Assembly: GCA_965234365.1 (NCBI GenBank)
Contig: OZ248345.1
Span: 310,001-374,000 of the forward strand
From: Planktophila grossartii
GTDB taxonomy: Bacteria > Actinomycetota > Actinomycetes > Nanopelagicales > Nanopelagicaceae
Direction: 5' to 3'
DNA: 64,000 bases
Of this stretch, positions 51,561 through 59,759 are shown piece after piece; the stretch's first letter is position 1; each line of letters starts with the position of its first letter. The notes beneath the pieces were generated by a model, which saw nothing but the letters and a program-made list of their open reading frames with translations, ran no database searches and was not told the DNA's origin. A program made the translations under genes and the position numbers.

Positions 51561-53396
51561 ATGAGCGGTCGCATCAAGGCAGATGACATTGTTTATGTGC
51601 GCGAACATGCACATATCGATGAAGTCGTATCCGCTGCAGGTGTAGCTCTTAAGAATGCAGGTGGGGGACAGAAGAAGGGTCTTTGCCCTTTCCACGATGA
51701 GAAGTCACCTTCTTTCCATGTCACTCCCTCAAAGAATTACTACCACTGCTTCGGATGTGGAGTTGGTGGCGATGTCATCGACTTCATGATGAAGACCGAT
51801 CACCTTTCATTTACCGAAACCATCGAACGCCTTGCCTCACAGATTGGTTACACCCTTCGCTATGAAGAAGGTGGCCCTACACAGCCCACTTCACAACGTT
51901 CACGTCTCTATGCCGCAAACCTTGCAGCCGCTAAGTTCTATCAAGATTTACTCAACACATCTCCCGATGCTGCACATGGTCGCGACCTACTGACAAAGCG
52001 CGGCTTCGATAAAGCTGCCTGCGATTCATTTGGCGTGGGTTATGCGCCCAATGGTTGGGATGGACTTACCAAACATCTACGTGCTGCCGGATTTACTATC
52101 GATGAACTTGAAGAAGCAGGACTTTCGAAGATGGGCGAACGCGGACCTATCGATAAATTCCGCAATCGCGTGATGTGGCCCATTAAAGATATTTCAGGTG
52201 ACATCGTCGGATTTGGCGCACGTAAGTTGGCCAGTGATGAAGAAGATCAAGGTCCTAAGTACCTCAACACTTCTGAAACTCCAATTTATAAGAAGTCACA
52301 AGTTCTCTATGGACTTGATATGGCGAAGAAAGATATTGCCAAGAATCGCCAAGTCGTTGTCGTCGAGGGATATACCGATGTGATGGCCTGCCATCTCGCC
52401 GGAATCACGACAGCAGTTGCAACCTGCGGAACTGCCTTTGGCGATGACCACATTCGCATCATTCGCCGCTTACTCATGGATGCCGATGCCTTCCGTGGTG
52501 AAGTCATCTTCACCTTCGATGGCGATGCCGCTGGACAGAAAGCTGCGATGAAAGCTTTCGGCGATGATCAGAAGTTCGTTACTCAGACCTTCGTTGCCGT
52601 TGAACCCGATGGCCTTGATCCATGCGACCTTCGCCAACATAAAGGTGATCTCGCACTCCGTGATTTGATTGCAAAGCGAGTTCCACTCTTTGAATTCGCA
52701 ATTCGCACTGAACTTAAGAAACATAACCTTGCTACCGCTGAAGGTCGAGTCAATGCACTCAATACTGCAGCTCCTTTGGTTGCTGCGATTCGCGATAAAT
52801 CTCTTCGCCCTGAGTACATTAAATCTCTCGCAGGGTGGCTCGGAACTGAAACTGAAGTAGTAACTGCGGCTGTCAATACTGCTCTCAAGAAAGTCACTAC
52901 GACTACTGCACCCGTCGAAGCTCCAAATGCAGACACTGCATGGCGTCCGAATCCAATTGAACCAACCTTGATGCTCGAACGTGAAGTATTGAAGGCGAAG
53001 CTGCAAATGCCAGGTCTTGTGATCGATTGGAAGACAATCGAAGAAGATGCATTTACCCATCCTGCTTATCGCGAGCTACGTCGCATCATTGATTCATTTG
53101 GTACCGAACCAGTTCTTCTTGAAAATGTTACTGATGAACGTATGCGCCAACTCTTCACTGAACTCTCTGTCGAACCAGTGCGCACAGATGGCGCCGTATC
53201 CGAGAAGTATGTTTCCAGCATCGTTGCACGACTGCGCGAAGTATTGGTCAGCCGCAAGATTGCAGATCTCAAATCAAGTTTGCAACGACTCAACCCTGTC
53301 GAGAATGAAGAGCAGTACAACGCTGCTTTTGGAGATTTGGTAGCCCTTGAAACCCAGAAGCGCGGCCTTCACGAACTCTCCATCGGTTCGCTCTAG
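51561..53396 (+). CDS. dnaG: DNA primase
   Basis: 611 residues. N-terminal zinc finger CPFHDEKSPSFHVTPSKNYY then HCFGCGVGGD (about 41-70); TOPRIM core with VVVEGYTDVMACHLAGI (about 269-285) and FTFDGDAAGQKAAMKAF (about 316-332); C-terminal helicase-binding region from about 470. Makes RNA primers at the replication fork. TAAGGT (51549-51554) ends 6 nt before the ATG; an AGGA also lies there, so both modes are possible. The tRNA-Asn promoter follows at once. Confidence 0.95.
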   Translation: MSGRIKADDIVYVREHAHIDEVVSAAGVALKNAGGGQKKGLCPFHDEKSPSFHVTPSKNYYHCFGCGVGGDVIDFMMKTDHLSFTETIERLASQIGYTLRYEEGGPTQPTSQRSRLYAANLAAAKFYQDLLNTSPDAAHGRDLLTKRGFDKAACDSFGVGYAPNGWDGLTKHLRAAGFTIDELEEAGLSKMGERGPIDKFRNRVMWPIKDISGDIVGFGARKLASDEEDQGPKYLNTSETPIYKKSQVLYGLDMAKKDIAKNRQVVVVEGYTDVMACHLAGITTAVATCGTAFGDDHIRIIRRLLMDADAFRGEVIFTFDGDAAGQKAAMKAFGDDQKFVTQTFVAVEPDGLDPCDLRQHKGDLALRDLIAKRVPLFEFAIRTELKKHNLATAEGRVNALNTAAPLVAAIRDKSLRPEYIKSLAGWLGTETEVVTAAVNTALKKVTTTTAPVEAPNADTAWRPNPIEPTLMLEREVLKAKLQMPGLVIDWKTIEEDAFTHPAYRELRRIIDSFGTEPVLLENVTDERMRQLFTELSVEPVRTDGAVSEKYVSSIVARLREVLVSRKIADLKSSLQRLNPVENEEQYNAAFGDLVALETQKRGLHELSIGSL

Positions 53397-53426
53397 TTCA
53401 TCTTCCTTCGCTCATTTCCACTCATT

Positions 53427-53455
53427 TTGGCAGGCGTTAGACCCTGAGGTAGAGT
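53427..53455 (+). promoter_or_regulatory. Promoter of tRNA-Asn
   Basis: TTGGCA (53427-53432), a 17-nt spacer and TAGAGT (53450-53455). The expected start, about 53462, lies 8 nt before the mature tRNA end. A GC-rich TGCGCCC follows the -10 box, as in stringently controlled stable-RNA promoters. Confidence 0.65.
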
Positions 53456-53469
53456 TGCGCCCGTTACAT

Positions 53470-53544
53470 TCCCTGATAGCTCAACGGCAGAGCAGTCGAC
53501 TGTTAATCGACAGGTTCTTGGTTCGAATCCAAGTCAGGGAGCCA
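53470..53544 (+). tRNA. tRNA-Asn (anticodon GTT)
   Basis: Acceptor TCCCTGA (53470-53476) pairs with TCAGGGA (53534-53540); D stem GCTC/GAGC; anticodon stem GTCGA/TCGAC with loop CTGTTAA (anticodon GTT); T arm CTTGG-TTCGAAT-CCAAG; discriminator G (53541) and encoded CCA (53542-53544). The next gene's ATG is at 53546, one base later. Confidence 0.97.
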
Positions 53545-53545
53545 C

Positions 53546-54448
53546 ATGAATTCAGTCCAGAGCATCACTCGCGGCGCAGTCACTTCATGGCGCTCTCAAT
53601 CTAACGCCCTTCGCATCATGCGACTCTTCCTTGGAGTCACCTGGATATATGCGGGCTGGGATAAGGCGAGCGATCCAGGGTTTCTTACCAAAGGTGCGCC
53701 TACCTTTATCGGCACACAGTTAGCAGCCTTTGCCCAGAATTCACCGATTGGTTTCTTGCTTAATCACACCATTGAACATGCCGCCCTCGTTGGCGCCTTC
53801 GTCATGATTTCAGAGTTCGCAATTGGAATCGCAACACTATTATCAGTTGCACCTAACAGCGCCGCCTTCGGTGGTTTTGCAATGGCTACAGGGCTCTGGC
53901 TCTCAAGTTCTTTCCACACAACTCCATACTTCTTAGCAAGTGATAGCGCCTACGCAATAATGTGGCTGGCTTATCTTCTACTTCTGATTGGAAATCGTCG
54001 TATGCCATCTTTTAACATCGAACGTCGCGGAGCTATTCGTACTGGTTTCGTTGGCGCAGTTGCTGTTATTGCATCAATCGCAGGTCGCTCATTCCCCAAG
54101 GCAAGTGCAGCTTCTTCATCTTCTAAGTCGACTGCAAAGGGTTCTGGAAAACAGATCATCAAACTTGCCGACCTGAAAGTGGGTGGCACCTTTAACTTCA
54201 CACATTCAAGCCAGGGAGTTCCGGCAGTTCTCTTTCGCACTAAGACCGGAGTCTTTGCTTACTCTGCAATTTGTACCCATCAAGGTTGCACCGTTTCTTA
54301 TAACGCCTCATCGAAACGCCTTAAGTGTCCATGTCACGGCGCTGAATTCGATCCTGCAAATGGCGCAAAGGCGGTAGCTGGTCCAACACAGACTCCGCTG
54401 GCGAAGATTAAGGTTGCAGTCAGCGGCGCATGGGTCGTTGAAGCCTAA
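53546..54448 (+). CDS. DoxX-like membrane domain fused to a Rieske [2Fe-2S] domain
   Basis: 300 residues. N-terminal part (about 25-160) is a four-helix DoxX/DoxD-like membrane domain: LRIMRLFLGVTWIYAGWDKA and HAALVGAFVMISEFAIGIAT. A linker with Ser/Lys and an Arg/Phe/Ala TM-like segment (FVGAVAVIASIAGRSF) follows, then a Rieske domain (about 200-300) with CTHQGC (about 242-247) and CPCHG (about 261-265). DoxD-type proteins work in quinone-linked thiosulfate oxidation, so a membrane electron-transfer role is inferred. The ATG at 53546 is one base after the tRNA CCA. A second in-frame ATG lies at 53618. Confidence 0.85.
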   Translation: MNSVQSITRGAVTSWRSQSNALRIMRLFLGVTWIYAGWDKASDPGFLTKGAPTFIGTQLAAFAQNSPIGFLLNHTIEHAALVGAFVMISEFAIGIATLLSVAPNSAAFGGFAMATGLWLSSSFHTTPYFLASDSAYAIMWLAYLLLLIGNRRMPSFNIERRGAIRTGFVGAVAVIASIAGRSFPKASAASSSSKSTAKGSGKQIIKLADLKVGGTFNFTHSSQGVPAVLFRTKTGVFAYSAICTHQGCTVSYNASSKRLKCPCHGAEFDPANGAKAVAGPTQTPLAKIKVAVSGAWVVEA

Positions 54449-54492
54449 AGCTCTTCACTATCTATAACAGGAAACTCTCAGGAATCTCGGGC

Positions 54493-55608
54493 ATGATTTT
54501 ATCTATGAAAAGTGTCAAAGTAATCGGAGCATTTATCGCAGGTGCTGCACTTGCTGGATCCATCGCAACTGCTGCTACCAATTCAACAACCGGAACTCTG
54601 AAGGCATGTGCAGATAACCGCACCCAGGCCCTCTTCCTTTCGACAACCGGCACATGCTCTTCAAGCCGCACACTCGTCGAAATCGGTGGCAACGGCATGA
54701 ATACCAAGGCGATTGCATCCCTTGTCACACCATCTGTCGTCTCGATTTCAGTTACCACTGCAAGCGGTGGCGGCACTGGATCAGGCTCTATTTATAAGAG
54801 CAACTCTTCTTCTAGCTACATCATTACCAATAACCATGTCGTCAATACATCGGGTGCATCTGCAACCATCAAGGTCGAACTTTCCAATGGCGATCAATAT
54901 CCTGCAAAGATTGTGGGACAAGATCCAGGGTATGACATTGCAGTACTCCAGATTCAGATTGGAAACTTGCCTGCAGTAACTCTCGGAGATTCCAGCAAGG
55001 TAAGCGTTGGAGACCCAGTACTCGCTATTGGTTCTCCTCTTGGACTTGCAAGTACAGTCACTAGCGGAATCGTCTCTGCACTCAATCGCCCTGTATCAAC
55101 CGGAACAGCTGATGCGCAGTCTTATGTCAATGCAATTCAGACAGATGCTGCAATTAACCCAGGTAACTCTGGTGGTGCGCTCATCGATTCCCAGGGGCGT
55201 ATCGTCGGCGTGAACTCCGCAATCGCAACGCTTTCTAGTGGATCTGCAAGCGGATCGATTGGTCTCGGATTCTCAATTCCGATCAATGAAGCAAAGCGTG
55301 TCATCGATGAAATCATCGCGACCGGCAAATCAACACGACCAGTTCTTGGTGTCTACTTTGATCCAACCTACACAGGTGGCGGTGCAAAGATTTCACGCTT
55401 GAGCGCCAATGAAGGTGCAGAGAAGGCTGGTATTCCAGTCGGCTCAATTATTCGCAGCATCGACGGATTTAAGATTGCAGATACCGATACCGCAATCGTC
55501 CGCATTCGCTCCTATATTCCAGGCGCGACAGTCACGATTGTCGTCGACCTACCAACTGGCGGAAGCAAGACATTTAAAGTCACTTTAGGTTCAGCACCAT
55601 CAATCTAA
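54493..55608 (+). CDS. HtrA/DegP-like serine protease with PDZ domain
   Basis: 371 residues. Signal or anchor segment MKSVKVIGAFIAGAALAGSI; a short Cys-containing region (LKACADNRTQ...TGTCSSS) unlike most HtrA N-termini; trypsin-like domain with catalytic His (NNHVVN, about 115), Asp (YDIAVLQI, about 149) and Ser (NPGNSGGAL, about 226); C-terminal PDZ domain with GAEKAGIPVGSIIRSIDG. Expected outside the cytoplasmic membrane, removing damaged proteins. Start at 54493 or the in-frame ATG at 54505, which begins the signal segment directly. Confidence 0.92.
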   Translation: MILSMKSVKVIGAFIAGAALAGSIATAATNSTTGTLKACADNRTQALFLSTTGTCSSSRTLVEIGGNGMNTKAIASLVTPSVVSISVTTASGGGTGSGSIYKSNSSSSYIITNNHVVNTSGASATIKVELSNGDQYPAKIVGQDPGYDIAVLQIQIGNLPAVTLGDSSKVSVGDPVLAIGSPLGLASTVTSGIVSALNRPVSTGTADAQSYVNAIQTDAAINPGNSGGALIDSQGRIVGVNSAIATLSSGSASGSIGLGFSIPINEAKRVIDEIIATGKSTRPVLGVYFDPTYTGGGAKISRLSANEGAEKAGIPVGSIIRSIDGFKIADTDTAIVRIRSYIPGATVTIVVDLPTGGSKTFKVTLGSAPSI

Positions 55609-55625
55609 GCCTGCGGTAAGAAACG

Positions 55626-55668
55626 TACCCGTTACCTGTCCGAAACAGTTAACGGGTATCTTTCTGCC
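55626..55668 (+). terminator. Terminator hairpin that also contains the ACT-gene promoter box
   Basis: TACCCGTTA (55626-55634) pairs with TAACGGGTA (55650-55658) over 9 bp, extended by CTGT/ACAG after one mismatch, followed by TCTTTCT. The right arm's last TA begins the TATCTT box (55657-55662) that ends 6 nt before the ACT ATG at 55669. Confidence 0.65.
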
Positions 55669-55911
55669 ATGGCTCTCTTCACTATGCAGGTATCACTCCC
55701 TGATCGTCCAGGTTCACTCGGCATGCTCGCATCTGCAATCGGATCAGCCGGAGCCGATATTCGTGGCCTCGAAGTCCTCAAGAGTGAAGATGGAACCGGT
55801 TACGACCAAATTACCGTTGCGGTGCCAGGAACAGATCCATCAGATCTCGTTGAAATTCTTAACTCAATCGGTGGAGTCGAAGTACTCTCGATTGAACCGC
55901 TCAATAATTAA
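55669..55911 (+). CDS. Small ACT-domain protein
   Basis: 80 residues, one whole ACT domain: TMQVSLPDRPGSLGMLASAI then GADIRGLEVLKSED and ITVAVPG; the DRPGSLG loop is the usual ligand-binding turn. Stand-alone ACT proteins are thought to bind amino acids and regulate partners, or form the regulatory part of enzymes, but no partner is near. Leaderless (TATCTT, 6 nt). Convergent with galK, 7 bp apart. Confidence 0.85.
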   Translation: MALFTMQVSLPDRPGSLGMLASAIGSAGADIRGLEVLKSEDGTGYDQITVAVPGTDPSDLVEILNSIGGVEVLSIEPLNN

Positions 55912-55918
55912 TCCAGAA

Positions 55919-57055
55919 TTACTGTACGAGAGAAGCGCTAGCTCCTGCACTAGGCAGTGAGGTAAAGAAGCGAGGCTTCTTAAATCCCTTAGATTCAAAT
56001 GCTGCAGTAACTGCATCGCGAGTTACTTGAACATCGCTCGCCTTAATAAGAGCAATCGCACTTCCACCAAAGCCGCCACCAACCATACGAGCACCCATTG
56101 CACCCGCTGCGAGTGATGCATCTACTGCTACATCGAGCTCGGGACATGAGACTGCGTAATCATCGCGAAGTGAAATATGTGATGCGTTGATAAGTTTTCC
56201 AAGAGTCACAAAGTCAGAGGCCCGTAGAGCTGTGACTGCATCGAGAACGCGAGCAATCTCAGTAACTGCATGGCGAGCACGGATAAATTCAACCGGAGTT
56301 AGTTTTTCGCGATTAGCTTCGAGTGATTCAAGAGTGAGATGTCGCATGGAAGGAATATCTAACTTCGCTGCAACTGATTCACATGCTGCACGACGTTCGG
56401 CATAACCACCATCGACAAGAGCATGGTGAGCTTGAGTATCGATGATCAGAAGTTCTAGGCCGGCATCAGCAACGCTGAAGGGAACTGATTCAGTACTGAG
56501 GTCGCGACAATCGAGGAGAAGCGCAGCACCTGCCTGCGCCATAAGTGAGACAGATTGATCCATGATTCCGCAGGGCATTCCTACATAATCGTTCTCAGCC
56601 TTTTGAGTAGCGCGCGCTAAATCTTCTTTGCTCTTCTTGAGATCAAAGAGAGTATTGAGGGCAACTGCAACAGAACATTCGAGAGCTGCAGAAGATGAGA
56701 GTCCGGCACCTGATGGGACAGTTCCGTCGACGAGAATATCTACACCTGATGTGAGGCCAAGGCTCCAGATAACGCCAAGAACGTATTTTTCCCAATCACC
56801 TTTACTGCCAGGTTTTACATCGTTGATATCGATAGAGAAGATTTTCTCTTTACGCTGGTGAGATGCGATACGTACAAGACCATCTTCGCGAGCAGCAATG
56901 GCGGCATATGCGCGATCTGCAATAGCAAAGGGGAGAACAAATCCTTCGCTGTAATCGATATGTTCGCCGATGAGATTGACGCGGCCTGGTGCTTCAGAGA
57001 GAACTTCTGGTTTACGACCGTAGAGCTCTTCAAAAGTTCGTGCAACTGATGCCAT
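55919..57055 (-). CDS. galK: Galactokinase
   Basis: 378 residues. GHMP kinase: galactose signature GRVNLIGEHIDYSEGFVLPF (about 24-43), ATP site PSGAGLSSSAALECSVAVAL (about 115-134), and GARMVGGGFGGSAIAL near 320. Phosphorylates galactose. Lies 3 nt after galT on the same strand, so translation is coupled. Start at MASVARTFEELYGRKPE. Confidence 0.95.
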   Translation of the reverse strand: MASVARTFEELYGRKPEVLSEAPGRVNLIGEHIDYSEGFVLPFAIADRAYAAIAAREDGLVRIASHQRKEKIFSIDINDVKPGSKGDWEKYVLGVIWSLGLTSGVDILVDGTVPSGAGLSSSAALECSVAVALNTLFDLKKSKEDLARATQKAENDYVGMPCGIMDQSVSLMAQAGAALLLDCRDLSTESVPFSVADAGLELLIIDTQAHHALVDGGYAERRAACESVAAKLDIPSMRHLTLESLEANREKLTPVEFIRARHAVTEIARVLDAVTALRASDFVTLGKLINASHISLRDDYAVSCPELDVAVDASLAAGAMGARMVGGGFGGSAIALIKASDVQVTRDAVTAAFESKGFKKPRFFTSLPSAGASASLVQ

Positions 57056-57058
57056 GGT

Positions 57059-58171
57059 TTAGAGCTTTACATCTTTTAACTGTTGAGCTGATTGTTCTGG
57101 CTTCATATCCATGATGAATGCGCCCATTGCAGATTCAGAGCCTGCCAAATACTTAAGTTTTCCTGGTGCGCGACGCACGCTGGTGATCTGCCAGTGTAGG
57201 CGGAGAAGGTCGCGACCTTCGCGCACAGGGGCTTGATGCCATGCGGCGATGTAAGCCATTTCAATGCCAAAGACTCCGTCAAGGCGCTGCATCACTTCGA
57301 TAGCGATCGATGGGAATGAATCGCATGCTGCAGGTGCAAGTTCGGTTAAATCAGCAACAGGTTGCAATGGAACAACATGGATTTCAAATGGATAGCGAGA
57401 TGCATAAGGTGTGTAGGCAACCCAATGTTCGTTGCGAGCGATGATGCGCACACCATCGCGGAGTTCGCGAGCTAGGACATCATCGAATAAGACGCGACCT
57501 GTCTTGGCATGGTGATTGCGAGCGACCTCGAGCATCTTGGTGACGCGTGGAGGAAGGTATGAGTAGGCGTAAATCTGTCCATGTGGATGGGCGAGAGTGA
57601 CGCCGATTTCTTCACCGCGGTTTTCAAAGGGAGCAATGTGAGCGATAAATGGTTGTTGCGAAAGTTCTTGCGTGCGATCGCGCCACGCTTCAAGCAAGGT
57701 ACGTACGCGCTGGGCAGAGAGTGATTTAAATGCGCCACCGTGATCTGCGGTAAAGCAGATTACTTCACACTTTCCGGCAGCAATTCCTTCATCGGTATCT
57801 GAACCGACCATATCGGGAAGTGCAAAATCTCCATCAGGTGGGCGAAGCGATGGTGAGCGGTTATCGAAGACAACGACTTCAAAATCATTCTCAGGAATTT
57901 CAGTGAGGAGTTCGCCTGTTGTGGGACAGAGCGGGCAGAGCTCTTTAGGAGGTAAGAAGATGCGGCCTTGTCGGTGAGCTGCCATAGCAACCCATTCATT
58001 CACGAGGGGATCGAGGCGAAGTTCGCCGATACCTGGTTGCTCTTCTTCAGGGCGTTGATCTGGAGTTGTGCGTGTCTGACCTGCAGTGTCGTAGTAGCGA
58101 ATTGTTCGGCCGTCGTTCATGGTGCGACTTGTGCGCACTACGCCAGCGGAAAGTTCGACTACTTCATCCAT
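57059..58171 (-). CDS. galT: Galactose-1-phosphate uridylyltransferase
   Basis: 370 residues, class I. The active site HPHGQIY lies in GVTLAHPHGQIYAYSYLP (nucleophilic His near 200). Zinc-type Cys pair CPLCPTT near 77 and the FENRGEEIGV stretch. The C-terminus ...WHQAPVREGRDLLRLHWQIT is conserved. Swaps UMP between UDP-glucose and galactose-1-phosphate. Located 22 nt after glpK; TAGAGT on the minus strand ends 9 nt before its ATG, so it may have its own promoter. galE is not in the window. Confidence 0.95.
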   Translation of the reverse strand: MDEVVELSAGVVRTSRTMNDGRTIRYYDTAGQTRTTPDQRPEEEQPGIGELRLDPLVNEWVAMAAHRQGRIFLPPKELCPLCPTTGELLTEIPENDFEVVVFDNRSPSLRPPDGDFALPDMVGSDTDEGIAAGKCEVICFTADHGGAFKSLSAQRVRTLLEAWRDRTQELSQQPFIAHIAPFENRGEEIGVTLAHPHGQIYAYSYLPPRVTKMLEVARNHHAKTGRVLFDDVLARELRDGVRIIARNEHWVAYTPYASRYPFEIHVVPLQPVADLTELAPAACDSFPSIAIEVMQRLDGVFGIEMAYIAAWHQAPVREGRDLLRLHWQITSVRRAPGKLKYLAGSESAMGAFIMDMKPEQSAQQLKDVKL

Positions 58172-58193
58172 GATGAACGTACTCTACCTCGTG

Positions 58194-59690
58194 TCAGGCC
58201 CAATCGAGGGTGCGTTCGATCGCTTTCTTCCATCCGGCATATCCCACTGCGCGTTCTTCGCTACTTGATGTTGGATGCCAGCGACGAGATTGTTTCCATT
58301 GCTTCTTCAACTCATCGGTATCTTTCCAAAATCCAACAGCGAGACCTGCCGCATATGCAGCGCCCAGTGCAGTTGTCTCAGTAATTAATGGGCGAGTGAT
58401 ATCGATTCCCATAATGTCTGCCTGCATCTGCATGCAGAGCGCGTTAGCTGTAATTCCACCATCAACGCGCATTTCAGTCATTGGGACTCCGCTATCGGCG
58501 ACCATTGCATCCATCACATCGCGCGTTTGATAACAGATTGCTTCAAGTGCTGCACGTGCAAGGTGTGCCTTGGTTGCGGCACGAGTGAGCCCAACAATGA
58601 CTCCACGAGCATCACTTCTCCAATAGGGAGCAAAGAGTCCAGAGAATGCAGGAACAAAGTAGACGCCAGCTGTATCTGTGACAGAAGATGCGAGGGATTC
58701 AGTTTCAGCAGCGTTGGTAATAATTCCTAATTGATCGCGTAACCATTGAATAGCAGAGCCTGTTACTGCAACAGAACCTTCGAGCGCATACATCGCTGGC
58801 TGATCGCCGAATTTGTAGCAGACAGTAGAGAGAAGACCATTCTTGGAACGAACAATCTCTTTGCCTGTATTGAGAAGTGCAAAGTTTCCGGTTCCGTATG
58901 TTGTCTTTGATTCACCGCGCTCGAAACACACCTGGCCCACCATGGCAGCATGTTGGTCGCCGAGAATTCCAGCGATAGGAACAGCAGAACCGAGCGGTCC
59001 ATGTGGATCTGTGGTGGCATATTTTTCAGATGAAGATTTAATCTCTGGAAGAACTGAGCGAGGAATATCGAAATATCCCAAGAGCTCTTCATCCCATTGC
59101 AGAGTCTCAAGGTTCATGAGCAAGGTGCGGCTGGCATTGGTGACATCGGTGAAGTGCACTCCGCCTTGTGTTCCACCAGAGAGATTCCAGAGTAGCCACG
59201 AGTCGATAGTTCCAAAGCGCGCGGTACCTGCAGCGATTGCGCTCTTTACTGAATCGGAGTTCTCAATTAGCCAATGCATCTTGCTTCCTGAAAAGTAAGG
59301 AGCGATAGCGAGGCCGGTCTTAAAGGTAATTGCATCTTTGGCGCCCTGCGTAAAGCCATCGAGATAATCGGCTGTGCGAGTGTCTTGCCAAACAATTGCA
59401 TTATGCAAAGGACGGCCCGTTGTGACATCCCACGCAACGGTGGTCTCGCGCTGATTGGTAATTCCTATAGCTGCTAAATCAGATCCCAAGATATCTGCTT
59501 GCTTGAGGGCGCCGGAGATGACTTCTTTGGTGCGGTCCCAGATTTCAGCTGCATCGTGTTCGACCCAACCTGCTTGGGGAAGTATCTGGCGATGTTCCAT
59601 CTGGTGTTGGCCGACAACTTTTCCATCAGCATCGAAGATCATGAATCGAGTGCTGCTAGTTCCTTGGTCCAAACTTCCGATGTATGCCAT
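58194..59690 (-). CDS. glpK: Glycerol kinase
   Basis: 498 residues. FGGY kinase: N-terminal GSLDQGTSSTRFMIFD, WQDTRTADYLDG near 82, SGSKMHWLI, CYKFGDQPAMYALEGSVAVT and GGITANALCMQMQADI (C-terminal FGGY signature). The start at 59690 (MAYIGSLDQG) is preferred over an ATG six codons upstream: TAGTCT ends 7 nt before it, so this is a leaderless start, and most glycerol kinases begin this way. Divergent from glpD (69-bp gap). Confidence 0.95.
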   Translation of the reverse strand: MAYIGSLDQGTSSTRFMIFDADGKVVGQHQMEHRQILPQAGWVEHDAAEIWDRTKEVISGALKQADILGSDLAAIGITNQRETTVAWDVTTGRPLHNAIVWQDTRTADYLDGFTQGAKDAITFKTGLAIAPYFSGSKMHWLIENSDSVKSAIAAGTARFGTIDSWLLWNLSGGTQGGVHFTDVTNASRTLLMNLETLQWDEELLGYFDIPRSVLPEIKSSSEKYATTDPHGPLGSAVPIAGILGDQHAAMVGQVCFERGESKTTYGTGNFALLNTGKEIVRSKNGLLSTVCYKFGDQPAMYALEGSVAVTGSAIQWLRDQLGIITNAAETESLASSVTDTAGVYFVPAFSGLFAPYWRSDARGVIVGLTRAATKAHLARAALEAICYQTRDVMDAMVADSGVPMTEMRVDGGITANALCMQMQADIMGIDITRPLITETTALGAAYAAGLAVGFWKDTDELKKQWKQSRRWHPTSSSEERAVGYAGWKKAIERTLDWA

Positions 59691-59759
59691 ATAGTTAAGA
59701 CTACTCAAAACCCTTGAAAGTACTCAAGCACACTTAGGAATTGGTAGCTCTCTACAACG
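59691..59759. promoter_or_regulatory. glpK/glpD divergent control region
   Basis: Contains TAGTCT on the minus strand (59698-59703) for glpK, the repeat TACTCAA (twice, 19 nt apart, 59702-59708 and 59722-59728 region) and a palindrome CTTGA-N6-TCAAG (59714-59729) in the middle, a plausible operator for both genes. The glpD start lacks a clear -10 box at the leaderless distance. Confidence 0.4.
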
